Shown here piece after piece: positions 24,646 to 36,660 of a stretch of 64,000 nucleotides of DNA (position 1 is the first letter of the stretch; each line of letters opens with the position of its first letter). The stretch lies in the NCBI GenBank assembly GCA_963277665.1, contig OY728133.1, positions 388,629,962 through 388,693,961 on the forward strand, read 5' to 3'. The notes beneath the pieces are model-generated. The model did not search any database, was not told the DNA's origin, and saw only the letters and a list, made by a program, of their open reading frames with translations. The stretch is from Viscum album. Taxonomy: Eukaryota > Streptophyta > Magnoliopsida > Santalales > Viscaceae. A program made the translations under genes and the position numbers.

Positions 24646-27600
24646 TGTAGAGACCCTAAGCCTGAAGTACATGGACATTACATTACTTTTGAGGAATACT
24701 TAGTACATAACAAAAACACACACACAAGGACCGTAATAGTTTAGTGTCTTTGGAAACTCGGAACGTAATCTTCTAATCATGGTGAAAGATCTTCAACATC
24801 TCCCATAAAGATCTTCCTTTTTTTTTACCTAAAACCTTTCTTTATATCTTAGGGAAAAGAAAACATAAAAGGGTGAGCTCAAATGCTCAGTAAGGGTAAA
24901 CAAAAGAAAAATCAATCACATCATATTCATAAGAACATAACATTTTTGAAATCTTAACCTGCAAAAGAGATCATAATATCATAACATGGGATAAATCATA
25001 GTAGTGAAATTTAAACCCCAATAATCATAACTTAAAACATGAAACTTTGTTTCATACACACATAATCATAGAGAATCATTTCTTGTTAGTCAAGACTCAT
25101 TGCCAAGACTATCTTAGTGGACAAAGTCCATTTCTGAACCGAGTTCACTCCTCGTTTCAGTCCTGTTTCAATGAACCAGTTTAACCTTCCGTTCCAGCCA
25201 TGTCTATCTCATGAGATATAAAATCTTTACCCAATGCATTGGAGGGAGATATAGGTTCCACCCATATCATAATGATACCATTCTTATGTGTGCCACAAAA
25301 TCATAAACCATACATCATAGCATAACCCATGTAATAAAAATGGGAATCTTAAACATCGTGACATCATAAAACTATTCATATAAGATAAAGGAATTCATAA
25401 AAATAATTCCATAACAACATAATCAAATCAATGTAATAATAGGTATAAAAACAGAACCCTTTATTATCTTAGATGGAAAATAATTTTGATAAAACAATTG
25501 AACTCCATTCTTGAGGAAAATATCCTTTCTACTTTAAAAACATTTTCCTTTCTTAACATGTCATACAATTTTAAACTAAAAGAAGTTGTTTAAAAATAAA
25601 ATTGAAAACTTTTAGAGGAAGATTCTTGGAAATAATGTTTTAAAAATCCATTCATGCCGTATAAGTTAAAAAAAACATTCTTCTCGTACTTTTGTCGGAA
25701 AAATCAAAACGTACCTCGTACGAAAAACGACAAAAGATTCCTTTCATATCTTTTACTAAAAAATAACCGAAGGGTAAAATTGGATATAAAATATTCTAGA
25801 AGGATATAAATTTTACATATTGAGGAAACATGGATGTGGATGATAAATATTCCCCAGTAAATTATGAAGTATAAACAATCTCGGATAAAAATTGAGATTG
25901 CGAGATTTTCCCTTACCTCATGTCCGATATGCTTCGTAAGTGTCCGAACCTCCTGTATAATGATTTAAATAATGTTATTGACTTATTATAGAATCATAAT
26001 TATTGTTATGATATCATATATGGTCATATTCTTAGCTTCTTATTAGTAATATTTCATTACTACTTGTTATTCGGGTGTTTATTACTTTTTGTTCTTATGC
26101 GTGTTTTGTCGAATAAATTCTTATTATTCTCTTTAGGTTATAGATACCTCATTTAAATAATGGTATTAGTGTAATATATATCATATTCATTCATTCAATT
26201 CATTTATATAATCATTATGAAATGAAGATCAGGTAGAACGAGTCGCATCACATCGTGGAGACGGTATTCCGTACGCACGCACGAGTGATGATATCATTCC
26301 TATGATCGTGGAATTGTATTGGAGTGTATGTATACTATTTTAGAATCAATATCACTTTATAATAGTCATATATAGTCATTACTTACACCATTATACCCAT
26401 CCAAGTAAGGTGGTGGTGGAAAATAGATTACACCACGGCGTGGAGACGGTATTCCGTACGTACGCACGTGCGGTGATTTCTTTTTCCGTAGGATAGATAG
26501 ATGGCGAAATAGGGTTGTTTCATAATTATAATAACATATCAGTATATGAGTGATACTTATGTTATTACTTAATAATGAAACAACTAAATAATAAGAAGTG
26601 GAAGAAGAAATAAAGATGAAAGAATCGGTAACGGACATTACCTCTTCTTTGAAATGCTTCTTTGAGACCTCCTTTTAGGGCACTAAAATAGGTCTTTGAA
26701 GAAGACCAGAACCTCTAGGATGTTTCTAGGGAAGTGGAGAGGATAAATTGTCAGGGGTTGGCCGATCTTGAAGGCTCAAAGTGGTGCGAGGAAGAGGGGG
26801 AGGAGGTGCCCTTTTATAAGGGAGGAAAGGGGCACCTTTGGAATAACTAAAAATATTATTTTATTATAAAGTCAAGTTTGGTTTTAAATAGCTCCAAATT
26901 GATTTATTTAGAAACTAAGGTGGGTAGGGGTCGAAATCCTCTCATACAATAGAATTTAGACAAGTTTAGGTATCAATTTTAATCTTATCATTTAGATTTA
27001 ACTTTAAGTTAGATAATTTAACTTTTACCGTGTCTTCTTGTTTTCTTACACTATAAGGTTAATAAACTTACCATATCAAGCCAAACGAACCCTAAGTTGT
27101 TTATTATTAATATATATAACATTATCTAAGTCATTTGGCAGAACCTTATATTTTTAGGAATAAAACAACAATTAGTAATATAATATTTGTTTTAAAAAAC
27201 TATTTTATGTCAATTTTGACACTATTTAGTAATTTATTTTTGTGAAAATCATAACAGAATGATTAGTTCGAACCAAGTTACTTAAATAAATACTAACATG
27301 TCATATTAACCTATAAAATTAGTTTAATTCATAAAAAGTCTCAAATTACATTTATTTGGGTATTTATAACATCAATTATGTCAATATTTTATTAATAAGA
27401 TAATTACTGCATCATCATTGTGTCATAAATAAATTAAATTATTTAATGTCTAAAAATTACAAATAAAATACCATTATGTATGAAATCTTTTTATATTTCT
27501 AATGAATATTTATAGTCGAATTTATATTATGTATAACCCCATATTAAAAATGATTTACTTATTAAACTTTGATTTTAACTATTTTAACCCTTCTTTAAAT

Positions 27601-28280
27601 AAATTAATAATAAATGTCCTAATCTAATCCAAGTGGGCCTAAATGGTCATATTTTATTCCTAATGTTGTTTTTGGTCGAATTACACTTGTCCAATAGAAT
27701 TAGGACACGTGTTAGGGTAATAATAATATCATTTTTACCCTTAATTACCCCATTTACTTTTGCCCGTGGTAAAAAAAGTAAAAAGTTACTATTCATCAAA
27801 AAATTATTTTCATCTCATTGAACCAAATTTTACTTAATGACATCAACCGTGTCTCTCGGATTTTTGAAATTCCACTCACAGAAGTGGTAAAATTAAGTTT
27901 TATGAAAAATTCAGTTTTTTAACTACCACTTAGTGGTTTCACTATTCATCAAAAATTGAAAGTTTTTAGAAAAATACCAAAATTTCACCCTAGGCTAATT
28001 TCGATATTAAGAATCCAAAAATGAAGTCCATTTTGAAAAATAAAATTTATAAAATTTCAAAAAGTGGTTATTACTATTAATAATGGCCAGTTTTAATAAT
28101 ATTTTAGTAGCATATCATTGTTTAGTGAAACTCGGTATTATGTATGATGCAAGCTATCAAGGAAGGCCGCGGTTGCGTGTAAAGTAATCCAAGCTAGTGT
28201 TCTGTGTAGTGAAAGATTCCTTTGATGATTTATATAACATAAAAACAAAATATTTCACATAAAAAGTCTCGGGTGTTACA
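24646..28280 (-). repeat. 3' LTR of the Tekay/Del-like element (3635 bp)
   Basis: The sequence is near-identical along its length to 33024-36655, begins TG and ends CA, and on its internal side abuts the polypurine tract. A TATA-like box in element direction lies at 26820-26811, so transcription would start near 26.78 kb and leave about 1.5 kb of U3 and 2.1 kb of R-U5. A CpG-bearing motif near 26254 and 26439 is duplicated inside. The small open frames here occur in both LTRs and show no protein motif. Confidence 0.95.
26811..26820 (-). promoter_or_regulatory. TATA-like box in the 3' LTR of the Tekay element
   Basis: On the - strand the sequence reads CCTCCCTTATAAAAGGGCAC. The same decamer is at 35187-35196 in the other LTR, and a TATAAAAA box holds the equivalent place in the older related LTR (43694-43702). 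This is a plausible core promoter. Confidence 0.6.
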
Positions 28281-28293
28281 TTCTACCCCCCTT
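28281..28293 (-). other. Polypurine tract of the Tekay element
   Basis: Directly inside the 3' LTR the - strand reads TTAAGGGGGGTAGAA and then TGTAACACCC of the LTR. A purine run ending at the LTR edge is the plus-strand primer of retrotransposons. Confidence 0.85.
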
Positions 28294-28319
28294 AAAATGA
28301 ATTTCGCCCTCGAAATTCG

Positions 28320-29513
28320 TCACTTTGTAACAAACTGATGAGGATACCTCTCCCTCATCATATCCTCAAGATCCCATGTAGCTTCTTCTAATTGGTGGTT
28401 CCTCCATAAAACTTTCACCAATCGAGTGGTCTTGCTTCGTAGGAATTTTTTGCTACGATCCAGAATCTCTATCGGTTGTTCTTCATAAGAAAGATCTTGC
28501 TCCAGTGGTACAACTTCTGAGCTAAGTACATGTGAAGCATCAGGTATGTACTTTCTCAGGAGAGATACATGGAACACATCGTGAACTTGAGAGAGATTCG
28601 GTGGAAGCGCCAATCGGTAAGCTACCTTCCCAACACGATCCAGTATTTCGAAAGGACCGATATATCTAGGGCTCAACTTCCCCTTCTTTCCAAATCTCAC
28701 GACCCTCTTCCAGGGAGATATTCTTAAGAACACTTTATCACCCACTTCAAACTCTAGGTCTTTTCTTCGATTGTCGGCATAACTTTTCTGTCGACTCTGA
28801 GATGCTCTTATGTGTTGTTGAATAGATCTGACCTTTTCTGCCATTTCATCAACGAGATCAGGCCCTAATAGCTTTCTTTCCCCAACTTCATCCCAGCAAG
28901 TTGGAGTCCTGCATTTCTTTCCATAGAGAGCTTCATAAGGATCCATCTCAATACTGGAGTGAAAGCTATTATTATAAGAAAATTCCACCAAAGGTAGGTG
29001 TTGATCCCAACCACCTTTGAAATCCATAGAGCAAGCTCTCAACATATCTTCTAGGGTTTTAATTGTTCTCTCAGACTGACCGTCTGTCTGAGGATGATAA
29101 GCAGTGCTGAAACTCAACTCTGTATCCAGAGTATGCTGAAGACTTCGCCAGAACTTCGAGGTAAATCTCGGATCCCGATCAGATATAATAGAAAGTGGTA
29201 CTCCATGCAATCTTACCACTTCCTTTACATATATCCTGGCAAGCTGATCCAGAGAGAAATCCTCTCTAATAGCAATGAAGTGTGTAGACTTGGTAAGACG
29301 ATCAACTATGACCCAGAGAGCATTATTGCCTGTGGATGTTTTAGGAAGTCCTGTGACAAAGTCTATAGTGATGTTATCCCATTTCCATTCGGGTATGGGT
29401 AATGGTTGTAACATCCCCTTAGACTTCTGTCTCTCAGCTTTAACTTGCTGACAAACCAAGCATCGAGAGACATATTCAGCAACATCTCTTTTCATTCCAT
29501 CCCACCAGAAGTA
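28320..29513 (-). pseudogene. Integrase and chromodomain segment of gag-pol
   Basis: This is the last part of the polyprotein, after the TAG at 29516-29514. It opens with the C-x-x-C half of the integrase zinc domain (S-R-C-L-V-C-Q-Q), followed by the catalytic core with D in I-D-F-V-T-G-L-P, D in I-S-D-R-D-P-R-F and E in Q-S-E-R-T-I. A basic C-terminal integrase domain follows (F-E-V-G-D-K-V-F-L). The end carries a chromodomain: L-V-K-V-L-W, then E-A-T-W-D-L-E and a C-terminal helix. Chromodomains steer integration by binding chromatin marks. The segment is open for about 390 codons and ends at 28320. The histidine half of the zinc domain lies across the nonsense codon. Confidence 0.9.
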
Positions 29514-30317
29514 CTATTTCAGGTCCCTATACATCTTTGTGCTTCCAGGATGAATGGAGAATGAAGAACTATGAGCCTCATCCAGCAGATCCTTCTTTAA
29601 TTCTGGGATGGGAGGAACACAAACCCGATTCCTGAACTCTATTATCCCATCACAATCAAGGTTGAATTCAGGAACATTTCTCACCTTCTTTTGTAACTCG
29701 ACATCTTCTTTCTGTGCCTCCTTAATCTTCACATGTATAGATGGTTGAACATTCATTTGATAAAGAAAATATTTTTCCCCTTCCATTATAATTCCAAGAT
29801 CCATCCTTTGTAAATCCATAAATATTGGATCTTTTGTGATCCTCATCATGGATAAACTGGCATGGTCTTGTCGACTTAATGCATCTGCCACCTTGTTTTC
29901 TTTCCCAGGGTGGTAATGGATTGAGCAGTCATAATCCTTAATCATCTCCAACCATCTTCTTTGACGCATATTCATCTCCTTTTGTGTGAAAATATACTTT
30001 AAACTTTTATGATCAGTATAAATGTCACACCTTTCTCCATAAAGATAATGCCTCCAAATCTTTAATGCAAAGATTACCGCAGCTAACTCCAAATCATGTG
30101 TTGGGTAATTTTGCTCATGGATTTTCAACTGTCGTGAGGCATAAGCTATCACCATATCATTTTGAATAAGAACACACCCCAATCCCTTCTTGGATGCATC
30201 ACTATAGATCACAAACCTTTCTCCACTAAAAGGCAGTGTGAGCACAGGTGCACTGGATAACCTTCTTTTCAACTCCTTGAAATTATCTTCACATTCTTCC
30301 ATCCAAACAAACTTAAC
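29514..30317 (-). pseudogene. RNase H segment of gag-pol, ending at a nonsense TAG
   Basis: The frame continues after the TGA at 30320-30318. It contains the RNase H domain of the Gypsy type: a thumb-like lead (F-K-E-L-K-R-R-L), [10 protein letters not shown] with the first catalytic aspartate, E-L-A-A-V with the glutamate, Y-T-D-H-K-S-L with the next aspartate, and K-V-A-D-A-L-S-R. A linker follows, then the H-x-x-x-x-x-H start of the integrase zinc domain ([11 protein letters not shown]). RNase H degrades the RNA of the RNA/DNA hybrid. The catalytic residues are all present; only the in-frame stops at each end break the product. Confidence 0.9.
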
Positions 30318-31790
30318 TCATTTCCGAGTCAACTTGGGGAGTAGATTAGATAATCGTGAAAAATCTTTCACAAAACGTCGATAATATCCAGCCAAACCAA
30401 GAAAACATTGGATCTCAGTTACTGTTTTTGGTCTCGACCATATTTCGATAACCTCTGTTTTTGCTGGATCCACAGATATCCCCTCTTTTGGGATTATGTG
30501 ACCCAAAAATGAAACTTTTTGAAGCCAAAATTCACACTTGGTAAATTTGGCATAAAGCTTCTCCTTTCTCAGGGTCTTCAATACAATTCTCAAGTGATCT
30601 TCATGTTCTTCCTTACTCTTTGAATAAACAAGAATATCGTCTATAAAGACTACCACAAATTGATCAAGATAGTCTCTAAAGACTCTATTCATCAGATCCA
30701 TGAAGATAGCAGGGGCATTAGTAAGACCGAATGGCATCACTATAAATTCATAGTGTCCATACCTTGTACGGAAATCCATCTTTGGTATATCCTCCCTTTT
30801 GATCCTTAATTGATGATACCCTGAACTAAGATCAATCTTGGAAAAGTATTGAGCTCCACGTAGTTGGTCAAATAAGTCATCAATGCGTGGGAGAGGATAT
30901 TTGTTCTTGATAGTGATCTTGTTAAGTTCTTTATAATCAATGCAGAGTCTCATTGATCCATCTTTATTCTTAACAAATAGAACAGGTTCTCCCCAAGGTG
31001 ACGCACTAGGGAATATTAATCCCTTATCAATATTCTCTTGGAGTTGCTTCTTCAATTCCTGCAACTCAATTGGGGCCATTCTATAAGGTGTCTTTGAAAT
31101 AGGCAAAGCACGCGGTACGAGTTCTATTGAAAACTCAACTTCACGATTTGGTGGAAGACCCGGTAATTCCTCTGGAAAGACATCATAAAACTCCCATACA
31201 ATGGGCATATTATTAATCGTGAGTTTCTCACCAAACATTTGAGATAAATAACCTTCATTTAGTGGAATCAAGACCCATAAGGTAGAAGGAATTTCCACTG
31301 GAAGGTTATGTTCATCCTTGCATTGATAGATGATCATAGATTGATCTGGAATATGAAATGTGACTTCCCTTCTTTCGAAATTGATATGAGCTCCATATAA
31401 AGAAATCCAATCCATGCCAAGAATCACATCAAATTCCACTATAGAAAGGATCACAAGATTTCCAGGAAGTACTTTCCCACAAACTTCGATCGGAGAATAA
31501 TTATAAACTTTTGATGCGATTGTTGTTCCATTAGGTGTTGTCACAGCTAACTCAACATCTAATTGTTGAGGTAATACGGTGATACCCTTAGAAAATTCTT
31601 TAGAAATAAAAGAGTGGGTGGATCCAGAATCAAATAAAACATTTTCTAATTTAGAGTGGATGGTAAGTGTACCTTTCACCACATCGTTATCATACTCCAC
31701 ATCGCTGATAGAAATTGCACGTGACTTTCCTTTGTCTTTAGCCTTAAGAGTTTGTTGACATCGACCATCATCATCAACCCTTGGATTAGG
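30318..31790 (-). pseudogene. Protease and reverse transcriptase segment of gag-pol
   Basis: The segment starts after the TGA at 31793-31791. The aspartic protease active site F-D-S-G-S-T-H-S-F lies near 31.63 kb. The RT follows, with [37 protein letters not shown] and the catalytic F-I-D-D box. It ends with the start of the connection ([11 protein letters not shown]) and then an in-frame TGA at 30320-30318, where related elements usually encode glycine. The frame is open for about 490 codons. Protease processes Gag-Pol, and RT makes the cDNA in the particle. Confidence 0.92.
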
Positions 31791-32447
31791 TCATTTATTA
31801 GAATAATGTCCCATATCCTTGCACTTGAAACATTGATGTGTAGTAGGTTCATTCTGTGTATCCCTTCCTTTGTTTGCATCATTAGACATCTTCTTCCCAT
31901 CATCGCGACATTCAAATTCCCGATGACCTTCCTTTACACATTTGAAAAATTTACTTGTCCCTTTAGGACAACTCCCTCCATTTTTCTTTCCACACTTTGA
32001 GCATAAGGGAAAGATCATCTTCTTTTCAGTGTGCTCTTTAGATTTTCCTTTGAATTCCATTTTCCTCTTCTTATCAAACCCATATGACTGATGGGTTAGT
32101 CCAATCTCCATCTCGACTTTGAGAGCACATCGAACGATTTCCTCGTAGCTATTGAAGTCCCTTATGGATAATGCCCTTCGAAGACTTGGTTTTAAGCTAC
32201 TAAAGAATCGATCGATCTTACTCTCAGGTTGGATAATAATACCAGAAGAGTACCTTGAAAGTCTTGTAAAATTTTCTTCATAGGTACCAACAGATTCATC
32301 ATCCTTTTGCTTCAGTTCAAGAAACTCTTTCTCCATCTTTGTTCGGAGAATACGAGGGAAGTACTTATTGAAAAATAAGTTCTTGAACTTGTCCCATTCC
32401 ATGGACTCAATTTCATCCCTTTGTCTCGTATTCTTAATAAGATTCCA
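31791..32447 (-). pseudogene. gag segment with zinc-knuckle region
   Basis: Continuing the gag frame after the TGA at 32450-32448, this segment has the capsid block M-E-W-D-K-F-K-N-L-F-F-N-K-Y-F-P, E-F-L-E-L-K-Q and Y-E-E-N-F-T-R-L-S, typical of retrotransposon gag. A basic, cysteine-bearing region follows (C-S-K-C-G-K-K, F-F-K-C-V-K-E-G-H-R-E-F-E-C) and then a second zinc knuckle, C-F-K-C-K-D-M-G-H. The last cysteine of this knuckle coincides with the TGA at 31793-31791. Gag binds the RNA and builds the particle. No frame shift is needed to join it to its neighbours. Confidence 0.88.
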
Positions 32448-32801
32448 TCATTGATCAACATCACCTTCCAAACGATACACTGCTAGGATGACTTTATCAT
32501 GCTCAGAACATTGAAGAACTGAAAATATCTTTTCAGTAGTACTAATCCATTGTTCAGAAACTAATGGATCAGTAGACCCACTGAAAGAAGGTAGACGCTG
32601 CCACATGAAGGATTCAACAAAATGTTTCTCCTTCCTTTGCTCGTTTGGAAGTCCTGCATGATTCATAGCTTGAGAAAGTTGTGTGAGCATGGCTACAAGA
32701 TTTTGCATTCCATCTCCCATAATGTTTGGTTGCTCAGGGGGAAAATCATTGCATTGCCAGTCACATTCCTCATTAACACGGTTCCTTCGGGTTCCAGCCA
32801 T
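32448..32801 (-). pseudogene. N-terminal gag segment, stopped by TGA
   Basis: The ATG at 32801 is the first of the long frame and follows the PBS by about 210 bp, so I take it as the start. The 117 residues contain a basic opening (T-R-R-N-R), then an N-terminal gag block with L-P-S-F-S-G-S-T-D-P and E-Q-W-I-S. The frame is cut at 32450-32448, where TGA stands next to a TGG in the place of the usual tryptophan pair of gag. All five segments from 32801 to 28320 lie in one frame, 1494 codons in all, with four nonsense codons and no frame shift. Confidence 0.85.
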
Positions 32802-33009
32802 TGACTAAAACCAAGAAGAGTAGTGTGAGCAACACTAATTATAATAGGAAAACCACACAATCAAGAATAAAATTTCACACTTAAGGTCTTATCCTAGGTT
32901 ATTCATGGCCATTTCTAAAACACTAAGATTGTGTTCTATTCTTAGACTTATCCTTAGGGTTCTTACTAAGGCTTTCACATCCTAGTTTCCAAAGGTTGAC
33001 TATACCTTT

Positions 33010-33021
33010 CCTCGGATACCA
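33010..33021 (-). other. Primer-binding site of the Tekay element (initiator tRNA-Met type)
   Basis: Two bases inside the 5' LTR the - strand reads TGGTATCCGAGG. This matches the 3' end complement of plant initiator tRNA-Met (TGGTATCAGAG) at ten of eleven positions. This tRNA primes reverse transcription in many chromoviruses. Confidence 0.8.
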
Positions 33022-33023
33022 AC

Positions 33024-36000
33024 TGTAGAGACCCTAAGCCTGACGTACATGGACATTACATTACTTTTGCGGAATACTTAGTACATAACAAAAACACACA
33101 CACAAGGACCGTAATAGTTTAGTGTCTTTGGAAACTCGGAACGTAATATTCTAATCATGGTGAAAGATCTTCAACATCTCCCATAAAGATCTTCCTTTTT
33201 TTTACCTAAAACCTTTCTTTATATCCTGGGGAAAAGAAAAAATAAAAGGGTGAGCTCAAATTCTCAGTAAGGGTAAACAAAAGAAAAATCAATCACATCA
33301 TATTCATAAGAACATAACATTTTGGAAATCTTAACCAGCAAAAGAGATCATAATATCATAACATGGGATAAATCATAGTAGTGAAATGTAAACCCCAATA
33401 ATCATAACTTAAAACATGAAAATTTGTGTCATACACACATAATCATAGAGAATCATTTCTTGTTAGTCAATACTCATTGCCAAGACTATCTTAGTGGACA
33501 AAGTCCATTTCTGAACCGAGTTCACTCCTCGTTTCAGTCCTGTTTCACTGAACCGGTTTAACCTTCCATTCCAGCCATGTCTATCTCATGAGATATAAAA
33601 TCTTTACCCAATGCATTGGAGGGAGATATAGGTCCCACCCATATCATAATGATACCATTCTTATGTGTGCCACAAAATCATAAACCATACATCATAGCAT
33701 AACCCATGTAATAAAAATGGGAATCTTAAACATCGTGACATCATAAAACTATTCATATAAGATAAAGGAATTCATAAAAATAATTCCATCACAACATAAT
33801 CAAATCAATGTAATAATAGGGATAAAAACAGAACCCTTTATTATCTTATATGGAAAATAATTTTGATACAACAATTGAACTCCATTCTTGAGGAAAATAT
33901 CCTTTCTACTTCAAAAACATTTTCCTTTCTTAACATGTCATACAATTTTAAACTAAAAGAAGTTGATTAAAAATATAATTGAAAACTTGTAAAGGAATAT
34001 TATTGTAAATAATGTTTTAAAAATCCATTCATGCCGTATAAGTTAAAAAAACATTCTTCTCGTACTTTTGTCGGAAAAGTCAAAAAGTACCTCGAACTAA
34101 AAATGACAAAAGATTCCTTTCATATCTTTTACTAAAAAATAACTGAAGGGTAAAATTGGATATAAACTATTGTAGAAGGATATAAATTTTACATATTGAG
34201 GAAACATGTATGTGGATGATAAATATTCCCCAGTAAATTATGAAGTATAAACAATCTCGGATAAAAATTGAGATTGCGAGATTTTCCCTTACCTCAGGTC
34301 CGATATGCTTCGTAAGTGTCCGAAACTCCTGTATAATGATTTAAATAATGTTATTGACTTATTCCAGAATCATAATGATTGTTATGATATCATATATGGT
34401 CATATTATTAGCTTCTTATTAGTAATATTTCATTACTACTTGTTATTCGGGTGTTTATTACTTTTTGTTCTTATGCGTGTTTTGTCGAATAAATTCTTAT
34501 TATTCTCTTTAGGTTATAGATACCTCATTTAAAAAATGGTATTTGTGTAATATATATCATATTAATTCATTCAATTCATTTATATAATCATTATGAAATG
34601 AATATCATGTAGAACGAGTCGCATCACATCGTGGAGACGGTATTCCGTACGTACGCACGAGTGATGATATCGTTACTATGATCGTGGAATTGTATTGGAG
34701 TGTATGTATACTATTTCAGAATCAATATCACTTTATAATATTCATATATAGTCATTACTTACACCATTATACCCATCCAAGTAATGTGGTGGTGGAAAAT
34801 AGATTACACCACGACGTGGAGACGGTATTCCGTACGTACGCAAGCGCGGTGATTTCTTTTTCCGTAGGATGGATAGATGGCGAAATAGGGTTGTCTCATA
34901 CTTATAATAACATATCATTATATGAGTGATACTGATGTTATTACTTCATAATGAAACAACTAAAGAATAATAAGTGGAAGAAGAAATAAAGATGAAAGAA
35001 TTGGTAACGGACATTACCTCTTCTTTGAAGTGCTTCTTTGAGACCTCCTTTTAGGGCACTAAAATAGGTATTTGAAGAAGACCAGAACCTCTAGGATGTT
35101 TCTAGGGAAGTGGATAGGAGAAATTGGCAGGGGTTGGCCGAGCTTGAAGGCTCAAAGTGGTGTGAGGAAGAGGGGGAGGAGGTTCCCTTTTATAAGGGAG
35201 GAAAGTGGCACCTTTGGAATAACTAAAAATATTATTTTATTATAAAGTCAAGTTCGGTTTTAAATAGCTCCAAATTGATTTATTTAGAATATAAGGTGGT
35301 TAGGGGTCGAAATACTCTCATCCAATATAATTTAGACAAGTTTAGGTATCAATTTTAACCTTATCATTTAGATTTAACTTTAAGTTAGATAATTTAACTT
35401 TTACCATGTCTTCTTGTTTTCTTAAACTATAAGGTTAATAAACTTACCATATCAAGACAAAATAACCCCAAGTTGTTTATTATTAATATATATAACCTTA
35501 TCTAAGTAATTTGGCCGAACCTTAGATTTTTAGGAATAAAATAACAATTAGTAATATAATATTTGTTTTAAAAAACTATTTTATGTCAAATTTGACACTA
35601 TTTAGTAATTGATTTTTGTGAAAATCATAACAGAATGATTAGTTCTAAAAAAGTTACTTAAATAAATACTAACATGTCATATTAACCTATAAAATTAGTG
35701 TAATTCATAAAAAGTCTCAAATTACATTTATTTGGGTATTTATAACATCAATTATGTCAATATTTCATTAATAAGATAATTACTACATCATCATTGTGTC
35801 ATAAATAAATTAAATTATTTAATGTCTAAAAATTACAAATAAAATACCATTATGTAGGAAATTTTTTTATCTTTCTAATGAATATTTATAGTCGAATTTA
35901 TCTTATGTATAACCCCATATTAAAAATGATTTACTTATTAAACTTTGATTTTAACTATTTTAACCCTTCTTTAAATAAATTAATAATAAATGCCCTAATC

Positions 36001-36655
36001 TAATCCAAGTGGGCCTAAATGGTCATATTTTATTCCTAAGGTTGTTTTTGGTCGACTTAACCTTATCCAATAGAATTATGACATCTGTTAGGGTAATAAT
36101 AATATCATTTTTACCCTTAATTACCCTATTTACTTTTAACCGTGGTAAAAAAAGTAAAAAGTTACTATTCACCAAAAAATTATTTTCATCTCATTGAACC
36201 ACATTTTACTTACTGACATCAACCGTGTCTCTCAGATTTTCGAAATTCCACTCACAGAAGTGGTAAAATTAAGTTTTATGAAAAATTCAGTTTTTTAACT
36301 ACCACTTAGTGGTTTCACTATTCATCAAAAATTGAAAGTTTTTAGAAAAATACCAAAATTTCACCCTAGGCTAATTTCGATATTCCGAATCCAAAAATAA
36401 AGTCTATTTTGAAAAATAAAATTTATAAAATTTCAAAAAGTGGTTATTACTATTCATAACAGCTAGTTTTAATAATATTTTAATAGCATATCATTGTTTA
36501 GTGAAACTCGGTATTGCGTACGATGCAAGCTATCGAGGAAGGCTGCGGTTGCGTGTAAAGAAAGCCAAGCTAGTGTTGTGTGTAGTGAAAGATTCCTTTG
36601 ATAATTTATGTAACATAAAAACAAAATATTTCACATAAAAGTCTCGGGTGTTACA
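33024..36655 (-). repeat. 5' LTR of the Tekay/Del-like element (3632 bp)
   Basis: This is the second copy of the repeat at 24646-28280, begins TG and ends CA, and is followed by the target duplication. It would drive the element's RNA leftward from a TATA-like box at 35196-35187. Differences from the other LTR are scattered single substitutions and short indels. Confidence 0.95.
35187..35196 (-). promoter_or_regulatory. TATA-like box in the 5' LTR of the Tekay element
   Basis: On the - strand the sequence is CCCTTATAAAAGGGAA. This is the copy placed to transcribe gag-pol; the expected start is about 30 bases to the left. Confidence 0.6.
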
Positions 36656-36660
36656 ATGTA
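36656..36660. other. Target-site duplication (right)
   Basis: ATGTA, identical to 24641-24645, directly outside the right LTR. Confidence 0.9.

Larger units (their letters stand above)
24646..36655 (-). mobile_element. Full-length Ty3/Gypsy chromovirus (Tekay/Del-like), 12,010 bp
   Basis: The element runs right to left. It has two long terminal repeats starting TGTAGAGACC and ending GGGTGTTACA (24646-28280 and 33024-36655), a 5-bp target duplication ATGTA, a primer-binding site, a polypurine tract and one gag-pol frame with protease, RT, RNase H, integrase and a C-terminal chromodomain. That domain order and the chromodomain define a chromovirus; long LTRs and an initiator-tRNA-Met-type PBS fit the Tekay/Del lineage. 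In the first 255 bp of the LTRs I count about seven substitutions and one indel, so the insertion is fairly recent. Four in-frame stops make it non-autonomous now. Confidence 0.95.

Noticed and set aside
27633..27821. Paired 62-codon frames at 27633-27821 and 36009-36197
   Set aside because: They lie at the same place in the two LTRs of one element, hence the similarity; there is no family motif.
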